DNA of 64,000 nt from Myxococcus hansupus (lineage in GTDB: Bacteria; Myxococcota; Myxococcia; Myxococcales; Myxococcaceae): NCBI RefSeq assembly GCF_000280925.3, contig NZ_CP012109.1, positions 8,576,501-8,640,500 on the forward strand, in the 5' to 3' direction. The notes beneath the pieces were generated by a model that saw nothing but the letters and a program-made list of their open reading frames with translations, did no database searches and was not told the origin of the DNA. Of this stretch, positions 37,683-46,378 are shown piece by piece (positions within the stretch are counted from its first letter, which is position 1; each line of letters starts with the position of its first letter). The position numbers and the translations under genes are program-made.

Positions 37683-39368
37683 GTGCCGGCGGAGGGTTTC
37701 CCCATCGATTTCTATCGGGGCGAGCGCATCGGGAAGTATGAGGTCGTCACGCAGCTCTCCGTGGGAGGCATGGCGGAGCTGTTCCTGGGCTTCACGTCCG
37801 GGCCAGGCGGCTTTCGCAAGTACGTGGTCCTCAAGCGGGTGCTGCCGGACGCGCGGGACAATGCCCAGTTCGAACGCATGTTCCTGGACGAGGCGCGCAT
37901 CACCGCGGCCTTCAACCACCCGAACATCGCGCAGGTGTTCGACCTGGGGCAGGAGGATGACGGGCTCTACCTGGCCATGGAGTTCATCGCCGGGCAGAAC
38001 CTGAACCAGATCACCGGCGCGTGCCTGCGTCGCAAGGACCAGCTCCCGCTGGGCTTCACGCTGTCGGTGGCGCGCGACGTCTGCATGGCGCTGCACTACG
38101 CGCACACCTATACGTCGCCCTCCGGCGCCCCCAGCCCCGTCATCCACCGCGACGTCGCCCAGAAGAACATCATGGTGACGTACGACGGGGTGGTGAAGCT
38201 GCTCGACTTCGGCATCGCCAAGGCGAAGGACAGCCTGGAGCGCACCAGCGTGGGCACGGTGAAGGGCACCACCGGCTACATGTCCCCGGAGCAGGTGCGA
38301 GGCGACAAGCTCGACGGGCGCAGCGACTTGTTCTCCGTGGGCGTGATGATGCACGAGCTCATCACCGGCGCGCGCCTGTTCTCGGGCAAGAACGAGCGCG
38401 ACGAGATGATGAAGATTCTCGAGGCGCCCATCCCCTGGCCCTCCCACGTGGCGCCGCACGTGCCGGAGGGGGTGTCCAAGGTGGTGATGCAGGCGCTGGA
38501 GCGCAGCCGTGAGAAGCGCTTCGCCACCGGCCGGGACATGGCCCGCGCCATCGAAGCGGTGGCGGGGAAGATGATGCTGGACGCGCATGACCGCGCCGCG
38601 TTGATGCAGGAGCTCTTCACGGAGCGCATGACCGCCACGCGCGTCATGCTGGAGTCGGCGGACGGCACCACCAGCGGCGTCATCCTGGAGTCCGCCAAGC
38701 GCGCGCTGCGCAGCGACGACGGGCCGTATCTCCCGGAGCGGAAGGACGAGGCCACGCCCCAGAAGGGGGTGGCGGGGATGCCGCGCAAGCCCTCGCGCAA
38801 GGTGGCCGCGGCGCAGGCCCCGAAGAAGCCGGCCTCGGTCGACACGAACAAGACCGCCGCTCCCGTGAGCCGCTCGTCGAACGTGCTCTGGGGGGGCGTG
38901 CTGCTGGCCATCCTGGGTGGTGGCGGTTTCGCCGCGTGGCATCTGGCGAAGGCGCTCAACGAAACCACGGAGGACGAGGACGCGAGCGCGCTGCGCACCC
39001 TGCCCACCAATGACCCCAATGAGCTTCTCCCCCTGGGGCCGCCGACGGACGCGGGTGAGGCGCACGCGAACGCGGGGCCGCCCGCCGCGCCGGCCGATGA
39101 GGATTCACGGCCGAAGACGGAGCCCGCGAATGCCCGTCCCACGAAGGGCCGGGGCAAGCTGACCCTGGTGGTGTTGCCGGAATCGGACGTTTTCCGTGGC
39201 AACAAGAAGCTGGGGCGCACGCCGATGTTCAACGTCGCGATGCCCGCCGGGGAGCATGAGCTGACCATCGTCGGCCCGGATGGGAAGAAGCGCATGTTGG
39301 CGGTGCCCATCGAGGCGGGGGCCACGGCGCGGTTCCGGCTGAAGCTGGCGGAAATCCCCGAGCGCTGA
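37683..39368 (+). CDS. Membrane-anchored Ser/Thr protein kinase with PEGA-like domain, 561 aa
   Basis: Kinase domain: LSVGGMAELFLGF, Lys 51, HRDVAQKN (Asp 157), DFG at 175-177, and a C-lobe ending near residue 290. A linker of about 100 residues leads to one transmembrane helix (SSNVLWGGVLLAILGGGGFAAW, about 399-421) and a C-terminal PEGA-like domain (KLTLVVLPESDVFRGNKKLGRTPMF, about 490-561). It shares the HRDVAxKNIMVTY signature and layout with the kinase at 29048, so the two are paralogues. The start is GTG 37683. The upstream 370 bp hold the DnaA-box-like cluster. Confidence 0.92.
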   Translation: MPAEGFPIDFYRGERIGKYEVVTQLSVGGMAELFLGFTSGPGGFRKYVVLKRVLPDARDNAQFERMFLDEARITAAFNHPNIAQVFDLGQEDDGLYLAMEFIAGQNLNQITGACLRRKDQLPLGFTLSVARDVCMALHYAHTYTSPSGAPSPVIHRDVAQKNIMVTYDGVVKLLDFGIAKAKDSLERTSVGTVKGTTGYMSPEQVRGDKLDGRSDLFSVGVMMHELITGARLFSGKNERDEMMKILEAPIPWPSHVAPHVPEGVSKVVMQALERSREKRFATGRDMARAIEAVAGKMMLDAHDRAALMQELFTERMTATRVMLESADGTTSGVILESAKRALRSDDGPYLPERKDEATPQKGVAGMPRKPSRKVAAAQAPKKPASVDTNKTAAPVSRSSNVLWGGVLLAILGGGGFAAWHLAKALNETTEDEDASALRTLPTNDPNELLPLGPPTDAGEAHANAGPPAAPADEDSRPKTEPANARPTKGRGKLTLVVLPESDVFRGNKKLGRTPMFNVAMPAGEHELTIVGPDGKKRMLAVPIEAGATARFRLKLAEIPER

Positions 39369-39444
39369 ACAGCCGCGCGGGGATTGAGGGGCGCGTCGGG
39401 GGACACTTGGTTATCCTCGCGCCCCCCTCTTGATTTCGGACTGC

Positions 39445-40413
39445 ATGGCCCCTCTGACCATTGGCTTCTTGATGGACCCGCTCGAGACGGTGCGGGTGGA
39501 CCACGACTCCACGTTCGCGCTGATGCTCGAGGCGCAGAAACGCGGCCACCAGGTCCGCTACTTCGAGCAGGGCTGGCTGCGCTTCAACGGGACGTGCGCG
39601 GAGGCCCGCATGCGCCACGTCACCGTGCGCCGCGAGCTGGGGCGGCACTTCGACATCCATGACGAAGCCCCCCACCCCATGTCCTCGCTGGACGTGCTCT
39701 TCATGCGCAAGGACCCGCCGGTGGACGCGGAGTTCCTGCACGCCACGCAGTTGGTGGAGCTGTGCGGTACGGGGCGGTCGCCCGTCTTCATCAACGAGCC
39801 GTCGGGCATCCGCGACGCGAACGAGAAGCTCTTCGCGCTGCGCTACCCGGACCTGATGCCGGACACGCGCATCACCGGCGAGCTGCCGGTGCTCCTGGAC
39901 TTCATCGCCAACAACCCCGCGGGCACCATCCTCAAGCCGGTGGATGGCTTCGCGGGCAAGGGCATCCTCTTCCTGTCGTCCACGGACCGGAACGCGCGCT
40001 CCGCGGTGGACCTGCTCACCCGGGGAGGCCGCGAGGCCGTGGTCGCCCAGGCGTACATCCCGGAGAGCCGGCAGGGCGACAAGCGCATCCTCCTGGTGGA
40101 CGGCGACCCGGTGGGCGGCGTGCTCCGCGTCCCCTCCGACGACGACCACCGCGGCAACATGGCCGCGGGAGGCGTGCCCCGGAAGGCCGTGCTCACCCCC
40201 AGGGATTTGGAGATTTGCGCGCGGCTGAAGCCGGAGCTGGTGCGCCGGGGGCTGCGGCTGGTGGGGATTGATGTCCTCGGGGGGTATCTGACCGAGGTCA
40301 ACGTGACGAGCCCCACGGGCCTGGTGGAGGCGAACCACCTGGACAACGTGTGCGTGGAGGCCACGGTGCTGGACGTGGCCGAGCGGCTCGTCGCCGAGCG
40401 CGCGGCGGGCTGA
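39445..40413 (+). CDS. gshB: Glutathione synthetase, 322 aa
   Basis: An ATP-grasp enzyme that joins gamma-glutamylcysteine and glycine. Landmarks are PLTIGFLMDPLETVRVDHDSTFALMLEAQKRGH at the N-terminus, SLDVLFMRKDPPVDAEFLHAT, the ATP loop ILKPVDGFAGKGILFL, YIPESRQGDKRILLVDGDPVGGVLRVP and GGYLTEVNVTSPTGL near the C-terminus. These match GshB throughout at the usual length (about 315). ATG 39445 is used; an upstream TTG at 39430 adds five residues. The enzyme is cytoplasmic. It lies 76 bp after the kinase gene. Confidence 0.95.
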   Translation: MAPLTIGFLMDPLETVRVDHDSTFALMLEAQKRGHQVRYFEQGWLRFNGTCAEARMRHVTVRRELGRHFDIHDEAPHPMSSLDVLFMRKDPPVDAEFLHATQLVELCGTGRSPVFINEPSGIRDANEKLFALRYPDLMPDTRITGELPVLLDFIANNPAGTILKPVDGFAGKGILFLSSTDRNARSAVDLLTRGGREAVVAQAYIPESRQGDKRILLVDGDPVGGVLRVPSDDDHRGNMAAGGVPRKAVLTPRDLEICARLKPELVRRGLRLVGIDVLGGYLTEVNVTSPTGLVEANHLDNVCVEATVLDVAERLVAERAAG

Positions 40414-40470
40414 GGGACGGTGGCCGGGGGGCGCGGTGCCTCGCTGCTGGGGCGCGGTGCCTGCCCGGGG

Positions 40471-40540
40471 GATGAAGCATGACTCATGTTTCAGGCGTTG
40501 AACGACGCAGTGCGTGAGATGAAGACTGGTTCATGTTTCA
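40471..40540. promoter_or_regulatory. Two 23-bp direct repeats, palindromic operator candidate
   Basis: Repeats at 40471-40493 and 40518-40540 share GATGAAG and TCATGTTTCA, with a 47-bp period. In the first copy TGAAGCATG (40473-40481) and CATGTTTCA (40485-40493) form an inverted repeat with one mismatch; the second is less symmetric. They lie 105-175 bp upstream of the depolymerase-like gene. Size and symmetry suit a dimeric repressor or activator such as a TetR- or FadR-type protein. The regulator is not identified. Confidence 0.45.
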
Positions 40541-40644
40541 TCGCCATGCGACGCGTCGCGCCTTGAATCAGTGACTGTCGGAGGAGTCAGGTCTTGCTCC
40601 GAGGCCGCCCTCCCCTCCCAACCGGGGCGGCCGGGGAGTCACCC

Positions 40645-42546
40645 ATGCTCAAGCAGCGTCTTCGCCGTCCCTGGCCGTGGTCGCGTTTCGCCGGAGTGTC
40701 CCTCGCCGCGGGGTTGTCCGCGGCCATCGCGGGCTGTGGCCCCGCCGATGAATCCCCCGTCCCCCCCGCCGAAACCACTTTGGCCGAGCAGCAGAGCCCG
40801 CTCCTCACGCAGGTCACGAGCTTCGGCAGCAACCCCGGCAACCTGCAGATGTTCCGCCACGTGCCATCCGGCATGCCGGCCAACGCGCCGCTGGTGGTGG
40901 TGATGCACGGCTGTACGCAGCGCGCCGCGGGCATGGAGGGCGCGGGTTGGTCCAACGCGGCGGACGTCTACAAGTTCTACGTCCTCTACCCGCAGCAGCA
41001 GAGCGGCAACAACATGACCAGTTGCTTCAACTGGTTCGAGCCCGGTGACATCAACCGGGACCGGGGCGAGGCGCTGTCCATCAAGCAGATGGTGGACACG
41101 ATGAAGGCCACGTACTCCATCGACCCGTCGCGGGTGTTCGTGGTGGGCTTCTCGGCCGGCGGCTACATGGTGCCGGCGATGCTGGCCTCGTATCCGGACG
41201 TCTTCTCCGCCGGCGCCATCCACTCCGGCGGTCCCTACCGCTGCGCCGAGTCGATGAACGCCGGCTTCAGTTGCATGAGCCCGGGGGTGAACCGCACGCC
41301 CGCGGCGTGGGGAGACCTGGTCCGCAGCGCGTACCCGGGCTACGCGGGTCCGCGCCCGCGCGTCAGCATCTGGCACGGCACCAGTGACTACACGGTGAAC
41401 GTGATGAACCTCACCGAGGCGATGGAGCAGTGGACGAACGTCCACGGCATCGACCAGACGCCGGACACGGTGGAGACGGTGGGCGGCTTCCCGCGCAAGG
41501 TGTACCGGGACGGCGCGGGCAGGGCCCTGGTGGAGACGTGGGAGCTCACCGGCATGGGCCACGGCGTGGCCATGGACGCGCAGTTCCAGTTCCCCGGGGG
41601 CACGGGCACCGCGGCCTGTGGCTCGGTGGGGGCGTACCTGAACGACGTGAATCTCTGCTCCGTCTACCACCAGGCGCAGTTCTTCGGCATCACGGGTGGA
41701 GGCGGCGGCCCCACGGGGGACACGACGCCGCCCACCGTCAACGTGACGGCGCCGGCGAACGGGGCCACGGTGAGTGGCACGGTGAATGTCACCGCGGACG
41801 CGGCGGACGCGGTGGGTGTCACGCGGGTGGAGTTCCTGGTGAACGGCGAGGTGGTGTCCACGGACACGCAGGCGCCGTACGCGTTCGCGTGGAACAGCGC
41901 GGCGGTGTCCAACGGGCGGCACACGCTGGGGGCTCGTGCCTTCGACGCCGCGGGCAATCAAGCCACGGACAACGACACGGTGGTGACGGTGAGCAACTCG
42001 GGAGGGCCGCCGGCGCCGGTGACGGTGCAGTTCGCGAGCATCCTGGCGGATGACGGCTACCTGAAGGCGAACGCGGATGGCAGCGGGGCCGCGCTGGGCT
42101 TCATGACGAACCTGGCGCTCGGCCGAGGGACGGATGGGAAGTACAACCGGTCGTTCCTCTCCTTCGACACGTCGAGCCTCCCGGACGGGGCGACCGTCAC
42201 GCGGGCATTCCTCACGGTGGGGTACTCGTCGGGTTCGGGGGATCCGTGGTCGACGCCCGTGGGGAACTCGCTGGTCATCGACGTGAAGACGGGGACGTTC
42301 AACGCGGCGAACACGGAGGTCGCGGACTGGGCGGCGGCGGCCACGGCGAGCCGTGTCGCCGTCATCGACCGGTTCAGCGCCGGGACGAAGAACTCCGCGG
42401 ACTTCAGCGGCGCGGGGCTCTCCGCCATCAACAAGACGGGCAAGACGCAGCTCCGGCTCGGCTTCGCGCAGGCGCAGACGGCGACGCAGTACCTCTTCGT
42501 GCGTGATGGCGCGAACGCGGTGCTGACGGTCGTCTATACGCCGTAG
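40645..42546 (+). CDS. PHB-depolymerase-family esterase lipoprotein with Ig-like and DNRLRE domains, 633 aa
   Basis: The signal ends AAIAGC (lipobox Cys). Residues about 55-340 are an alpha/beta hydrolase with the family's VVVMHGCTQRA oxyanion region, the catalytic Ser in VVGFSAGGYMVPAML, and WHGTSDYTV plus the His in TGMGHGVAMD. The family cleaves polyhydroxyalkanoates, feruloyl or acetyl esters. A Gly linker leads to an Ig-like domain (about 368-450: TPPTVNVTAPANGATVSGTVNVTADA) and a C-terminal DNRLRE-type beta-sandwich (about 465-633). The whole suits an extracellular polymer-degrading enzyme. Two palindromic repeats upstream are candidate operators. Confidence 0.88.
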   Translation: MLKQRLRRPWPWSRFAGVSLAAGLSAAIAGCGPADESPVPPAETTLAEQQSPLLTQVTSFGSNPGNLQMFRHVPSGMPANAPLVVVMHGCTQRAAGMEGAGWSNAADVYKFYVLYPQQQSGNNMTSCFNWFEPGDINRDRGEALSIKQMVDTMKATYSIDPSRVFVVGFSAGGYMVPAMLASYPDVFSAGAIHSGGPYRCAESMNAGFSCMSPGVNRTPAAWGDLVRSAYPGYAGPRPRVSIWHGTSDYTVNVMNLTEAMEQWTNVHGIDQTPDTVETVGGFPRKVYRDGAGRALVETWELTGMGHGVAMDAQFQFPGGTGTAACGSVGAYLNDVNLCSVYHQAQFFGITGGGGGPTGDTTPPTVNVTAPANGATVSGTVNVTADAADAVGVTRVEFLVNGEVVSTDTQAPYAFAWNSAAVSNGRHTLGARAFDAAGNQATDNDTVVTVSNSGGPPAPVTVQFASILADDGYLKANADGSGAALGFMTNLALGRGTDGKYNRSFLSFDTSSLPDGATVTRAFLTVGYSSGSGDPWSTPVGNSLVIDVKTGTFNAANTEVADWAAAATASRVAVIDRFSAGTKNSADFSGAGLSAINKTGKTQLRLGFAQAQTATQYLFVRDGANAVLTVVYTP

Positions 42547-42558
42547 TTGTTCGGAGGT

Positions 42559-42582
42559 GGGCGCTGGTTCAGACCGGCGCCC
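42559..42582. terminator. Hairpin terminator between convergent genes
   Basis: GGGCGCTGGT (42559-42568) pairs with ACCGGCGCCC (42573-42582) in a 10-bp stem with one G-T pair and a TCAG loop. It overlaps the stop of the minus-strand HipA-like gene and lies 12 bp after the stop of the esterase gene. It can act in both directions. There is no clear T run. Confidence 0.5.
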
Positions 42583-43879
42583 GCCTCACCAGTTCCGCCA
42601 GGGTGTCCCTGCACCGGGCACATTGTTCCCGGAACGCCTGGCTGAGTTCCTGGGTCTGCTCCAGCCGGTTCCAGTACGCGAGCGCGTGCTGGGCGGCATC
42701 GGCCCAGACGTCGAGCGTCTCCGAGGTGGGAGGCCGTGGTTCGAAGGTGCGCTCGACGATGCTCGTGCCCACTGGGGCGAACATCATCGGGAGCATGTCG
42801 TAGGCCGGTGTGAGCCGGAACTGCTTCGGCCCCTTCTCGAAGAAGGAGAGGTTGCCGAAGTGCCGGTCGGTGTTGGCCGTGAGTTGTCCGAAGGTGTCGA
42901 GCCAGCGAATCCTCCGGGCATCCTCCGCGCCGATGTACTCGCTCTGGAGGAGGTACCTGGCCGCGCTGGTCCAACTGCTCCCCTTGCCATCGTGACCGAG
43001 GTACTCGTTGTCGATGGCCTTGAGCGAGAGCAGCCCCTTGCGCCCGCGTTCGCCCACCCGGTCGAATCGCTCGACCTCGAGGAACTGGTAACCGTCGACG
43101 TTGAGGGAGCGTGTGGCCGCGGCCGGAATCCCCGCCGCGCGGACCGTGTCGAGCGCCAGGCCCTCGCAGATGAGCAGCTCTCTCCATCGCTGGGCCGCGG
43201 CACTGTCGTCACTGGCCGCGAACTTCACCAGGACATGGCGCCCTTCGACGTACGCGGTGAACTTGGGTTGCTCGCCGCCCGCGGAGGAGCCCGCTTCGCT
43301 CGTCATGGAGGACCGGGCGAGCTCCGGGTACTGCCCCTCGGTTGCCGGCCGAAGCGGGCTTGCGAGGAACCGGTCCAGGGAGGCCGCGCCGATGATGCGG
43401 TCCCCGACGCAGTCGTCGCCTCGGAGCGCGAGCGCAATGAGTTGGTGGTCTTCCGTCCAGTCCGTGATGCGAGGGGGAAGTCCCAGCTCCGGGTGGCGGA
43501 GAGCGAAGCCACGGCCGAGGTACCCCTGAGGGCTCATGTCCGCGGCGAAGGGGGGAAGCCCGATGAATCGCTCGCCTGTGCCATCTTCCTGCTCAATCCA
43601 GCAGCCACCGTTCCAGAGGGGATGGAGAGTCCCCTCTTCGTGAGGACGGCCCGCTTCGTCGACGCGGTAGAGCGGAATCTGCGTCCCCAGGGACGTGATG
43701 CTCCGAGCCCGTGCATAGCGCGTGGCGGGGCCCTGCCCCATCCGGCAGACGTTGGCTCCCGCCGACGCAAGGAGCCGCGACACCGTCGGGCGTGACACCC
43801 GAAGCTGTGCGGCCAGTTCGCTCCCTCGTATCTCGACCTGACGTCCGAGGACGGTCAGGAGCTGCTCCACGGTCGCCAT
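42569..43879 (-). CDS. HipA-family kinase, YjjJ type, with N-terminal winged helix, 436 aa
   Basis: Residues 1-60 (MATVEQLLTVLGRQVEIRGSELAAQLRVSRPTVSRLL) form a winged-helix DNA-binding domain. The kinase-like part has GEQPKFTAYV near 205, TANTDRHFGNLSFF (the catalytic Asp/His-N motif) near 320 and LTPAYDMLPMMF. This is the arrangement of the E. coli YjjJ group of HipA homologues, in which the DNA-binding module is fused to the kinase rather than provided by HipB. HipA kinases phosphorylate targets such as GltX; the target here is unknown. AGGAA lies 8 bases before ATG 43879. No separate antitoxin gene is adjacent. Palindromes 39 bp upstream suggest autoregulation. Confidence 0.85.
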   Translation of the reverse strand: MATVEQLLTVLGRQVEIRGSELAAQLRVSRPTVSRLLASAGANVCRMGQGPATRYARARSITSLGTQIPLYRVDEAGRPHEEGTLHPLWNGGCWIEQEDGTGERFIGLPPFAADMSPQGYLGRGFALRHPELGLPPRITDWTEDHQLIALALRGDDCVGDRIIGAASLDRFLASPLRPATEGQYPELARSSMTSEAGSSAGGEQPKFTAYVEGRHVLVKFAASDDSAAAQRWRELLICEGLALDTVRAAGIPAAATRSLNVDGYQFLEVERFDRVGERGRKGLLSLKAIDNEYLGHDGKGSSWTSAARYLLQSEYIGAEDARRIRWLDTFGQLTANTDRHFGNLSFFEKGPKQFRLTPAYDMLPMMFAPVGTSIVERTFEPRPPTSETLDVWADAAQHALAYWNRLEQTQELSQAFREQCARCRDTLAELVRRAPV

Positions 43880-43917
43880 GAACAGATTCCTGAAAAGGTT
43901 TCTGACGTGATCGGTGA

Positions 43918-43964
43918 TCGGAATAATCCCGGTAACTATTTGAAATCAAATGGGAATATTCCGA
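43918..43964. promoter_or_regulatory. Nested inverted repeats upstream of the HipA-like gene
   Basis: TCGGAATAATCCC (43918-43930) and GGGAATATTCCGA (43952-43964) are 13-bp arms with two mismatches. Between them ATTTGA-AA-TCAAAT (43938-43951) is a second, perfect inverted repeat. The region is strongly AT-rich and begins 39 bp upstream of the start codon, so it is a likely operator. The winged helix of the HipA-like protein itself is a natural candidate to bind it. Confidence 0.5.
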
Positions 43965-44107
43965 ATCTAGCGACTTGAATGATGGTGTTCATGACGAAGA
44001 TGAACGAATCGGCATTTGGGTGAGGGCCCTGTTTTTTTGAAGGCGTGCTGAGGGAAAGGCCAGTTCTTGGGGCTTGGGCTTACGCTGGGTAGGAAACTCC
44101 AGCGCCT

Positions 44108-44911
44108 ATGACCGAACCCATCCCTCCCGAGCTCGGACCGGACGAGACGCTCGACTCCATCGGCACTGCGGGGGTCGAAGTTCTCCAGCGGAAGACGGGC
44201 TACCGGTTCACCTTGGACGCGGTGCTCCTGGCCCACTTCGCGGCCACGGAGGGCGCGGGCGCCTCCGGGCGCATGCTGGAGCTGGGCGCGGGCAGTGGCG
44301 TGGTGTCCTTCCTGCTCGTGAAGCAGTTCGGCCTGGGGTCCGTGGATGCGCTGGAGCTCCAACCCGCGGTCCACGCACGGCTGTCACGGGCCGTGGCCCT
44401 CAACGCCTGCGAGTCCCAGGTGAAGCCGCTGCTCGGCGACCTGCGGCGGATCCGCGAACTCGTCCCCGGCGGCCAGTACACCCACGTCGTGTCCAACCCA
44501 CCCTTCCGCCTGGCGGATGCCGGGGTTCGCAGCCCCGACGACGAGCGCGCCACGTCCAAGTCGGAGGTGGCTTGTGATGCCCCTTCCGTCGTGGCCGCGG
44601 CGCGCTACGCCCTGGTGCCTGGGGGCGGCGTCAGCCTGGTGTACCCCGCGGCGCGCGTGGCCGAGGTGCTCGGCCTGCTGACCCAGGCGAAGCTCCACCC
44701 CACGGTGCTGCGCTTCGTGCATGCGCGCGTGGAAGCGCCGGCCACACGCTTCCTGGTGCATGCCTTGAGGGACAGAGACCGAGGCCTCGCCGTGCGCCCC
44801 CCTCTTGTCGTTCACGGCGAGGCGCCCGGCGGCTACTCCGCGGAGGTCGCGGCGTTGATGGAACCACCGCGGGCCGAGTCAGCGCGGAGCGTGCTCCCTT
44901 CGACTTCGTGA
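44108..44911 (+). CDS. TrmN6-like methyltransferase, 267 aa
   Basis: A class I SAM methyltransferase: RMLELGAGSGVVSFLL is the SAM loop, followed by ALELQPAVHARLSRAVALN, a GDLRRIRELVPGG strand and the catalytic VVSNPPFRL (NPPF). The N-terminal GVEVLQRKTGYRFTLDAVLLAHF matches the tRNA1(Val) (adenine37-N6)-methyltransferase TrmN6/YfiC pattern, which makes m6A37. A related N6-adenine or glutamine target is possible. It is cytoplasmic. It is followed directly by an intrinsic terminator and a convergent small gene. Confidence 0.85.
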   Translation: MTEPIPPELGPDETLDSIGTAGVEVLQRKTGYRFTLDAVLLAHFAATEGAGASGRMLELGAGSGVVSFLLVKQFGLGSVDALELQPAVHARLSRAVALNACESQVKPLLGDLRRIRELVPGGQYTHVVSNPPFRLADAGVRSPDDERATSKSEVACDAPSVVAAARYALVPGGGVSLVYPAARVAEVLGLLTQAKLHPTVLRFVHARVEAPATRFLVHALRDRDRGLAVRPPLVVHGEAPGGYSAEVAALMEPPRAESARSVLPSTS

Positions 44912-44932
44912 AGGGCGGCCCGCCGCCTTTTT
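44911..44932 (+). terminator. Intrinsic terminator of the TrmN6-like gene
   Basis: AAGGGCGG (44911-44918) pairs with CCGCCTTT (44923-44930) around the loop CCCG, with one G-T pair, and runs into the T-tract TTTTT (44928-44932). The hairpin begins at the stop codon of the methyltransferase gene. It also covers the 3' end of the convergent small gene. Confidence 0.6.
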
Positions 44933-45191
44933 AGCGGCGGCAACTCCCCTGGTGGTTCGATGAGATCGATTCGCAGGTGAAGCTGCCATCGTCCAGCTTC
45001 TTGCAGTTGTTGACGTTGCACGCTTCGTAGCACGTCTTCAAACGGGCCGCCCGGCGCTCGGCGCGTCGCTCCGCCGCATCGCAAGCACTCTCACGCGTGG
45101 GACCATTTCCGTAATGATGCTCGCCAGCGAATGCAGGGGCAGCGACGAGCGCGAGCAGGACGAACAACGCCTTCTTGATTTGACGCTTCAT
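44931..45191 (-). CDS. Small secreted Cys-rich protein, 86 aa
   Basis: A signal peptide MKRQIKKALFVLLALVAAPAFA (cleaved after AFA) is followed by a mature peptide of 64 residues with six cysteines (CDAAER, TCYEACNVNNC, FTCES, GSCRR), so about three disulfides. The start at 45191 has AGGAG 9 bases upstream. It may be a small periplasmic or extracellular protein, for example an inhibitor or bacteriocin-like peptide, but nothing identifies its activity. The AT-richer lipoprotein gene begins downstream on the same strand after 45 bp. Confidence 0.7.
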   Translation of the reverse strand: MKRQIKKALFVLLALVAAPAFAGEHHYGNGPTRESACDAAERRAERRAARLKTCYEACNVNNCKKLDDGSFTCESISSNHQGSCRR

Positions 45192-45236
45192 GAGTACGGC
45201 TCCTGGGTAGGTGCTGCGGTGAAACAGAGATTGGGG

Positions 45237-46145
45237 TCAGGGCGTAGCGGCTTGGGCATTGAATCGGACGGGGTTGATCTGGAGGCACTTGATGAGCTCG
45301 GCATGAGCGCGGTCGAGATAGTCCTGTGGAGACGAGGTGACTCGAGTTGAATCAATCTTGGAGGGTGTTGGCTCGCAAAGCGCGGGAGTCAGGTCGATGA
45401 TTTTATTGAGAGTCGATCTGGCCTGTTCGAGTTTTGATTTGTATTCTGCCGTTGTTGATGCGAGTGATTCACTCTTCTCGATGGACGTGATCTCGGATTG
45501 GATGGCTTGGAAGGTTAGAAGGCTGCCTTCCGGCTGGGCCTTGAGCTTCGCCGTCAGGTCATTAATGGAGTCTGTATCTTCGGATACACTCTTCAGCCCG
45601 ATCAGTTCTTCGCGTAGGCGCTCCGTCAGAACTCTTTGTTCACGAGCCTTGTTCGCACATGTCAGGAGGTGGCTTGCATTATGTAAATGGGCGAGCCGCT
45701 GAGCAGCCAGAGATTGTTCGACGAAGGTCCGGTCATTGCAGTTCAGCCAGAAGTCAAACCCGGTGATCAGAGCGAGCGCTGCCGCGCCCGCGACACCGGC
45801 ATAGGACCAGTGCCGCTTCACGACATCATTGGGTGTATTGGGGCCAATGCCAGAAGACAGGACAGTGAGGCCAGCGCTGGCCAGTTGTCCGAATTTCAGA
45901 GCGGCGGATCCGGCGAAGCACCACCTGTAGGAACCGCGTGCCTGGTTGTATAAAATTGCGCAGTTTCGTGCCTGGATGTTGAAGTTTTCATCTCTTAGTA
46001 ACGGCGTAGGGATGAGCTGTGATGAGTCTTCCCCGACTTGCTTTTCTTCGTAAGTCGAATTGCCACTGGCGTTCAGCTTCGGCAGGCGGATCTGGGGTGC
46101 GCACGCGACAAGGGACAACAGCGCCACGAATGCTGGCAGCTTCAT
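45237..46145 (-). CDS. AT-rich lipoprotein with coiled coil, 302 aa
   Basis: The start at 46145 (MKLPAFVALLSLVAC) is a lipoprotein signal; the frame is open to 46175. One further hydrophobic segment (SYAGVAGAAALALITGFDFWL, about 115-135) may span the membrane. A Glu/Lys/Leu-rich helix (about 155-245, KAREQRVLTERLREELIGLKS and IEKSESLASTTAEYKSKLEQARSTL) forms a coiled coil. The codon use is clearly more A/T-rich than in most of the window, so the gene may have been acquired. It is divergent from the kinase-STAND gene, with a 233-bp gap, and could belong to the same module. The function is unknown. Confidence 0.7.
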   Translation of the reverse strand: MKLPAFVALLSLVACAPQIRLPKLNASGNSTYEEKQVGEDSSQLIPTPLLRDENFNIQARNCAILYNQARGSYRWCFAGSAALKFGQLASAGLTVLSSGIGPNTPNDVVKRHWSYAGVAGAAALALITGFDFWLNCNDRTFVEQSLAAQRLAHLHNASHLLTCANKAREQRVLTERLREELIGLKSVSEDTDSINDLTAKLKAQPEGSLLTFQAIQSEITSIEKSESLASTTAEYKSKLEQARSTLNKIIDLTPALCEPTPSKIDSTRVTSSPQDYLDRAHAELIKCLQINPVRFNAQAATP

Positions 46146-46378
46146 GTTTGGCTCGGTGTCGTGGGTTTGCGACAAGCATCGCTGCCCTCACTGTGAGGAC
46201 AAGGTTGCCATGAGCAAGGCACATGCCTGAGAGGCCTTCAGGGCATGCAAGACGGAGCCAAGGAGGCGCCGCCAAGCCGTGCCGTCCACCGCCAAGGACA
46301 TTTCATTCGGGGTCTGTCCACTGGGCTCGACACCTGACGACTTGCAAGAGAAAACCACCATGACGGACACTCACATGA

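Noticed and set aside
44028..44039. GGGCCCTGTTTTTTTG as a terminator
   Set aside because: The T run is not preceded by a stable stem, and no plus-strand gene ends just before it.
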